A program made the position numbers and the translations under genes. DNA of 64,000 nt from Siphonodentalium dalli (taxonomy: Eukaryota; Mollusca; Scaphopoda; Gadilida; Siphonodentaliidae). The notes under the pieces were generated by a model. It did not search any database and was not told the DNA's origin. It saw only the letters and a list, made by a program, of their open reading frames with translations. Positions within the stretch are counted from its first letter, which is position 1, and each line of letters opens with the position of its first letter. Of the stretch, positions 56,846 through 64,000 are shown piece by piece. The stretch spans positions 1,612,001-1,676,000 of the forward strand of contig CP136062.1 in assembly GCA_032622095.1 (NCBI GenBank). Direction: 5' to 3'.

Positions 56846-59800
56846 GAGTGTTTCGTGCTTATAAACAAGGTTGCGTCCCAGTGTTGGTATATACGTTTCT
56901 TATTTACGGCTGGTCATATTTCAAAATGTTTTTATTTATTTTATAGTGCGCTCTCTGATATAAACATGGATGAATGAATTCGTTGTTGTATCATAAATTT
57001 GTGATATTGTTTTGGGATTTATTTCGATTAAAACAATGGTTCTGTGTTGCAGTATAGTTATTAATATCGATCTATATAAAACGAGAATCTATTTGAATGT
57101 AAACAACATAAACACATCGCATGCTCGTTGCCAAGCGAAACCGCAATTTTCCTAAAATACAACTTTATAGATTTGTATACTGTGCACGACGGGCTATATT
57201 ATCTAATATGTAAAAACTATGACATACCAAAATAAATCCATATGCAAATTATTAACATGCATTGAAATAATTCACCAAATTGATATTCCAAATTATAAAC
57301 ACATTCCAGTACATAAACTAAAAATAGCAAACTCAACAGAAAACCAAGGTCTAGCGTTTCTCTACGGTGATTAGTTAATGAGATACAAACCAGTGTATGT
57401 CTGATTGGTCATCAAGTTCGGCGTTGCATTGTCATGTACTGCTTGTCACATTTCAAGAAAGTGGCCAAATTTACGATTGTAAAAATGCGATGGCTGAGTG
57501 ATGGTTTGACCAAACTCAGCTAATTTCTAATGGTGTTATGTTAGAGTTAAATTCTGACATGCGGATATAATTCATTACTGAGTAAAATAGTGACAATGGT
57601 GAGGTTCGTCAGTTTGAACAAAGAATTTCCAGACGAAATAGCCTACGTAGCTCGAGTTTGTTTACATCCGCACGAAATTAGGAAAGGAACCGAGCTCTCG
57701 GCATGAAAGTTGGAACTCGATAACACGCACACGGAACAACTTCGCATCATCATTCAGACTTTTATATCATGTTCACAATACTCATAAGTAGTTCAATATA
57801 GTATTGAAGTGGTTGCCTTCAAATGATCGAATTGTTTGGTTTGAAACATTCAGAAAATCCTGCTATCGTGATCAACTTCAAGTTTATCAACTTGTTGAAT
57901 TAAAACGCAATGCAAATATATATTCAGTCGTACATACATATTGGCTATGTACAAATAGATTAAAAGATTGTACTCACAGCTCAGGATGAATTTGTCTTTC
58001 CTTTGTAAACAAACAAAATACAATTGATATTTACGAAATGCGTGGTCACGCCGTCGCGACTCGCGGTACCCCCATCAGATGAGGTCCTAGTGAGGGGGGA
58101 AACAAAAATAACATAATGTTGCGATGGTCCAAGTAAGGAAAACTATTTTAAATAGGCAGAATTGGGGAACTTAAATAACTTTTAAGTTTTAACCTTACTC
58201 ACGATAGCCGCCTATGGTTGTTGACCCTGTCGGGGTACCCCTTACAGTACACACATACGCCCAAGGCTAAACAGTACTGAATCGATCGATTTAACATCGA
58301 TCTATTTGAAAGCGTTACTTAGTTAAAAAGTAGTAATCAATTTCGAAGGCTATTTGTGTCACCAAAAATAGCTGAGATTAGCTGAATTTAGTGTTGATTT
58401 GTTCTTGATCCTTCAAAAATTGGCCGATGCTTCGGCGATCTATCCGTACCGTTCCGTATTTCTGAGCAAATATATGAACTGTACTGCCGGAAGTCACGTG
58501 ATTTTTCGACGAAAATGTTGTATGAAATAAAATCTCCTTCGCGGTATACTGTAATTTATGTGTGACGTCACAAGTACCCGTGCCCACCTGTTACCTATAC
58601 ACGTCCCGAGCTCGAGCGCGCCGAGCGGGGTCATTATAAATATGGTCTGTTACGTGAGATCGACTTCTGAGATTAACACATCAGTACATGCACTGGCTGA
58701 AACACTCGTGTATGCTTTGTGCAAATTTTGATCTTTTAAACATTTAAAACAAATTTATTTATTTTAAATTTTGTATAATATTTTTTAGATTGAATCTGAT
58801 CTGCTGCTGAACAAAAACAAATCTATTTTTTTTAATTAAATTTTTTTTAATTTCCTATTTAGATGTTTAGATTGAAACTTTTAAAATATTTACTTAATTT
58901 AAATAAAAAAAAAACATTTTATTTTTAAATTTAAAATTTTCTCTTTAGATTTTTAGATCGAAACTTCTTATTAAAAAATTAGAAAATTTGAAAAACAAAT
59001 TAAATAAAAATTTAATTTGCTTACAAATTTTAATTAAATGAATACGGCCGTTAAAACATCTTTAAGCGACCCCGAACCACCACACCAAATCGGTCAAAGG
59101 CTGTGGAAGAAAAATCGTGAACAGACCAGAACAGATATACAGATCCCTGAACTCTTTAATATATCTAAACCAGAGAACACACATTCTTTTTGCCATTAAA
59201 TGTGAACATTATGACAAGTGGCATGCCAAATGAAAAACATTGTTATAATCACGGATAAATTTATAACATCATGGCGCAAATATAAATCTCAGTATATTAT
59301 GGTTTGACAATAAAAACATTGTTTGAATATAACCAATTTAACACTGAATGTATGCATGTAATTCAAAATTAGGGTGGAGAAAGATGGCAGCAGAATATTC
59401 ACTGCAGTCATTGGCCGGCCCAGTCGCTGAATGGTCGAAAATATCCGCTTATAAATATGTGACAGCTGTGGAAACGTCCATTACTTTGAGGATTGCAGTA
59501 TTTGTTCCTGCAATTCAGAAAGTGGATGCAAATTATCATCATAAGTTGGGGTTGTTGCCCATATTAATTGAATGGAGATGGGACAGGATCTAAGTAAACT
59601 ATATGATTGTTCCAACATTGAAACAACATGTACAGTTACATTAACGCGTGCCGCGCATGGTGCGATATATATCGCACGATATTAGACGCAGACCCTTAAG
59701 ATCAGTGTGCGCACATGGTCAGATTGTATGTTTCTATCACTAGAGGAGTTACTACCATTGGACCTTAAGCACATGATGCGATCGGACCGTTCGATCTGGT

Positions 59801-62684
59801 TGTTTATGTTCTCGTGAATGCAGTGGATTATTTTTTAAGGTGGTACATGTAGGTCTACATTTTGCATTTATCGGAGGGAATGTAATAAGAATTTCCAATA
59901 ACTACTAATATTACAAGTTTTCTACAATCAACTTACCTGATTTAATTCCCTTCCCAATCAGATATTGCCAAACCATATTGCTAGTGTGATGTCCACATTG
60001 TTTTGTTTTTGTATTCAGCTGTAGCTACTTGAACTTGAAGGACACGGGACGCCATGATGTTTTGAAATAAAACATGTGATCGCATCATGATCATATCATT
60101 AGTTGAATCTGATTGGCTACTGGATTCCAGTTCGCATCAATCGCATATAATCTAAATTATTTGATGTCGTCAGTCCGATAGCACGTATTACACTCCTCCT
60201 CCTATTTAGTATAAACGGGCTCGAGAATGAGACCTGGATCCAGATCCTGGTAATTTTAGGTGTAAATCCAGCAGTCCATTGGTGCCTATCTCTTCGACAT
60301 ATCGACGATTGAATCATTTGTGTAATAGTGTAACATGATTGCCTCAATGATTAATTATGTATCACCTAAACTAATTAGAAAACAAAATAGAGACGGCACG
60401 TCTGGATATGTGCATTTTAGAAGTACGAAGCGCATTCCAAATATCCATTACATTCGTACACACCGCACACTGTTCTGAAGTCTACTCCGATTAAATTTGT
60501 CACAAGGTTGCGGATCAATAATGATGTTGGGCACGTGATTTGAAACCTTTGATTTTTTTGTGTGGTTTATAATCAATTCATGTGGACTTCTAGAACTAAC
60601 AGCATGGACAAGGCAATAATGACCCCCATCCAGAAAGGGAGAAGACGGTTAACATGCTATTGCGTAACTGGCGCACGATATCTTGACTGATTATCTGTCG
60701 TGTATAAATTAAATCGGAGCTCAAAGGTTACCGTTTCCGAAACGATATGCAACAAGTAGTCAGTTGTACATATTCTTCATTCGTCGATTTCACTTTACAG
60801 TCAAACACCAGGTTCACCTATTAAAAGTACAATGCTAATACAAATCAGAATGTTTAATTAAGTAAGATGTCCATGCGTGACACCATTTTGGCAAACCCGC
60901 CATTGTGCAATTGTGACAGTATATGAATTAGGTTTGATCGTCGTGCTGAACGTTTCAAGTTGCGTCCAATGTTGTGCAAATTTCTTTTGAAAATTGGCCA
61001 CTAGACTCCATTCAAAATATAAACTGATGTTTCGCGCTATGAAAAATAATGTATCTTTTGAAGGCGTGTTCAATAGCATGACAACGCACACACCCAAAAC
61101 TATTCAGTATAAGTCCACGGTCGCGTCACCTTAGTTATTTGATACACCCTCATGTTCAGGTTCAGTTAAAATGTAAAGCGATAGCCAGATGCGTCATGGC
61201 TGAAGCACTACACAATGCACTTGAGCCACACATTAACAAGTCTCCGGATCGTGTACTATTCTGTATTTTGTTAAACGATATAACGACTCTAATTTATTAG
61301 GCCGGTACGGATTTAGTTTTCTAGATACCCCGCATGACCGAGCCGTCGAGTAAAACTTGTTTCAGTGGATAAAGGGGTCATTCCCATTTAAGACTAGGCT
61401 GGATGCAGTTTACCCTGAATTCTCACGTAGCAAGAACCGATCTTATTTGTGTAAAAGTCTCGAGATTTCAGTCTTTCCACTGTATTATCGTTGGTTGGCA
61501 AACAAAATCTGACGTGATATGAATTTATTTGTACAATCTGAGAGTTATTTGGCGACACAAAACGAATAAGACAATAAAAACAAATTATATTATGCTTTTT
61601 TCAACTGAAAATCGTAAACATTACGACAAAACCGAGTTTTTTTCAATTTCTTACGGAAACATTTTCTCCAGACATACGAAAATTGGTCACACTTATTGCA
61701 GAGTTAAACAAATATTTACTAGCCGCGACAAACGTCTTAATCGGCTCTCAGTAATGGCTTCTTAATCGTTGCCACAAAATATGCTACATTTCAGTATTTG
61801 AACCATTCTAGGCGCATGTCATGCAAATCCTATACAACATAAATTCGATTGGTATTATTTAAGAACTAAATATAGGACACCTATGTCACGTAGCCTAGTG
61901 GTGAAAGTAGAGTTGGCCATATACAGGAACAAATGAAGAGTCCAGAAGATTTGATAACTTCTATATTTTATAAGCCTCTGCCGGTAAGCACAGTAGGTGG
62001 ACGAACAGAGGAGTTGGTTGTGCGGTGGTCTAAGCGGGAGTGTCTCTGTATCTCGACACGAGTAGTTATTCCAATGTATGGTCTATCATGCATCCAAATA
62101 ATGTATGAGATACCATGATACCCTTGTCTATGACGTATACCATACTATTGTTTACTATAGAATGATACTGGTTTGATCCTTCCTGAAGTATACAATGGTT
62201 GCTACCAGTCACAAACAATTAAGAATATGATCTTGTTAATTATGATTGTGTGTTCTTATACTATATCATTCACATCTCGACGTACATCTATACAATTAAC
62301 CCTAACATTACAATCACTGGAGAAAGGAAGTTTATCCTAGATCCGGAACACATGTAACAATAACTATACTATCGTATGTACTATCGGACAGACTCCCCCA
62401 GTCAGCAGTTTGCAAGTATGGGAAACTAAAGTTTGGGTAGATCCGAGTGTACAGAAGATAGTTGGATCTAGGATCTATAACCGCGAACGCGAACCTGAAA
62501 AATCAACACATGGATATTCATACACAAACAATCAACATTAAACGAAGTTATTTATCCATGGCGAGTCTGGTAAACATTATGGCACTAGGTCACTGGCGTA
62601 TCAGCGAACTGTTAGTTAACAAGAAAACTCAGATGCATGCATCAGGTCACCCATAAATTATTTATTATATAATTCTTTTAGCAA
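56846..62684. other. 5.8 kb with no recognised gene or element
   Basis: I see no domain-bearing frame, RNA gene or clear TIR pair here apart from an AT-rich tract at 58740-59045. The many frames of 60-80 codons have no recognisable motif. Regulatory or intronic sequence is possible but unsupported. Confidence 0.5.
58740..59045. repeat. A/T-rich low-complexity tract
   Basis: Dominated by AAATTTAAATT-like words. TAGATTGAAACTTTTA and TAGATCGAAACTTCTTA variants recur with about 90-base spacing, hinting at a degenerate tandem repeat. Confidence 0.75.
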
Positions 62685-63162
62685 TCTATTATATATTTTG
62701 GAACTTCTATATGTCTGTGTGTATGAATGTATCATATTATTATTATTATGTGTTATAGACTCTAAAACTGCTCGACCGATCCGACAAGAATTTGGTATTT
62801 CACGTGCGACCGTGTCCTGACATTGACCTCGTTCATAGTCATTTTTTCTGGACCTCGACCTATCGGACTCAAATTGTGTGTGTAGGACTACTTTGGACCT
62901 TGGGATGATAAGAGCGGGTCCAATTTCACAAATGCGACGGTGTCCTTGGTCTCGCTCATATGCGCTCATATAGGCATGTTTCTGGACCTCGACTGATCTG
63001 ACTCAAATTTGGTATGTAGGCCTACTTTGATCCCGGAAACAATATGGACGGGTTCAATTTCACGTGGGACCGTATCCTTGACCTCGCTCATATAGGCATA
63101 GGTCTGGACCGATCACAAAGAAAACCCTAAATAGCCCGGACGAAGTCGGGTACATCAGCTAG
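62685..63162 (+). mobile_element. Helitron D, complete 478-bp copy
   Basis: It starts TCTATTATATATTTTGGAAC after a host A and ends with the stem CCCG-GAC/GTC-GGG, TACATCAG and CTAG before a host T. A/T target context, TC start, subterminal hairpin and CTAG end are all as expected for Helitrons. The interior has three diverged units with TGGACCTCGAC and GACCTCGCTCATA. Its 5' end resembles that of Helitrons B and C but its 3' end differs, so it is another family. It is non-autonomous. Confidence 0.85.
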
Positions 63163-63164
63163 TA

Positions 63165-63515
63165 TTATAGCAACCACCAAGGGTGCGTTTTACCTAAATG
63201 CATGTGAATTATGACGTCATATCATTTTTATATAATTTTTATATAATTTTTATATATTTCTATATACCATGAGAGAAATTACCGTGTACGTTTATTTGTG
63301 AATTTAACACGTGACTTCCGGTGGTGACTGCGCAGAATCCTGCAGAAACTACAGGGTGCTCAGATATAACGGAGGAATATGCAGACAACAACAACAACTG
63401 ATCAAATTCATTCCCAGATTCTAGAATGTACCCGACTTTCAAGTTTACCCTATTCAGTTCTTTCTGAGGATTAATTACATCCTTTTCATCTGATAAAAAT
63501 AATTGGTATATCATT
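63165..63515 (+). repeat. Inverted partner of 56545-56845
   Basis: Begins TTATAGCAACCACCAAGGGT directly after Helitron D and continues through GTGACTTCCGGTGGTGACTG and CAACAACTGATCAAATT to TTTTCATCTGATAAAAA. Differences include an expanded TTTTTATATAA tract. Confidence 0.87.
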
Positions 63516-64000
63516 AGCATAATAATTAATTACCCCCGTCAAGCGACCGTCCTGTCAGTGTCATCCGGCTTACGGCAGTTACTTGATCGGAAATTACTTC
63601 CGTATATCCCATAGACCGATAAGGCCTTCACCTTCGCTTCATGGCAAACAATTTTCACGAATGTACGAGTGTACGTAGATTAATTAATCGCTTGATTTCG
63701 TGACAATCGACAGTTACTGAGTTAGGCTTCACTGTAAACTGTTACAGACAACAATGATCAAGATTCCAGAATCATTCAATCAACCAAAAAGTTCGAAGTT
63801 CAAAGAAAGATAAAAAGAATGAAAGAACGAATTCTGTGTTACGTGTAAATTATGATAATAAAATTGTAGTATGTTTCCTAGTTACCATCTTCAACTTAAG
63901 TTCAAGGAATTGATATCTGATGACGATTCTTGTGGAGGTGTGAACACAACAGCACAATGCGTGCTCCTGGAGGCATTTTTCTCCAAATCCAAGATTTTTT
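63516..64000. other. No recognised feature to window end
   Basis: Mixed sequence without recognisable frames or repeats within this window. Confidence 0.5.

Overview
This is a repeat-dense, intron-scale stretch of animal nuclear DNA, not a microbial or organelle sequence. There are no closely packed reading frames. The octamer TACATGTA and the hexamer ACCGGT recur throughout. Tandem units containing 'GGCCATAACT' or 'ATGGCCCTGG' and (CGTC)n-edged repeats are frequent. From memory that mixture suggests a lophotrochozoan, most likely a bivalve mollusc; this is inference, not a measured result. Only one piece of host gene is recognised with confidence: an exon of a GT43 beta-1,3-glucuronyltransferase (B3GAT family) at about 21073-21468 on the minus strand.

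Region 1-8.7 kb is a nest of mobile DNA. Three Helitrons lie head to tail (one ending at 6503, one at 6504-7820, one at 7821-8668). Each ends with a short GC hairpin followed by CTAG. The first is split about 46 bases before its 3' end by a 6018-bp element (440-6457). That element starts AG, ends CT, has terminal inverted repeats (TIRs) of about 1.05 kb, and is flanked by a 6-bp target-site duplication (TSD), AATGTC. These are Maverick/Polinton hallmarks. It carries only two genes, a 107-aa protein and an acidic protein with a frame-broken N-terminal zinc finger. It has no polymerase, integrase, ATPase, protease or capsid gene, so it looks like a miniature, trans-mobilised Polinton derivative.

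Region 8.7-20 kb holds small DNA transposons and satellites. These include a TA-flanked TIR element (9781-10168), a 1400-bp TTA-flanked TIR element whose empty site survives at 36.67 kb, a 1.7-kb TIR element interrupted by a second one (14465-16177), and a 524-bp MITE with TSD ATTAA (16251-16774), followed by several tandem arrays. Region 20-37 kb contains the glucuronyltransferase exon, two larger TIR elements (23834-26092 and about 29914-31348) and several inverted duplications.

Region 37-56 kb is dominated by hAT-type elements. Three belong to one family with CAGAGGCGGACTGG ends (37340-40070, 42859-43996, 54676-55859). A nested one (39464-39985) and one with a decayed BED zinc finger (52003-52928) have perfect 8-bp TSDs. 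Long tandem arrays lie at 45.6-47.3 and 48.6-51.6 kb. Region 56-64 kb has an inverted pair of about 300-bp repeats (56.5 and 63.2 kb), with a complete 478-bp Helitron (62685-63162) beside one arm, and about 5.8 kb in which nothing was recognised.

The biology here is chiefly layered transposition. Comparing interrupted with uninterrupted copies inside this one window fixes insertion boundaries and relative ages for several elements. Most other reading frames lie inside repeats and are not annotated as genes.
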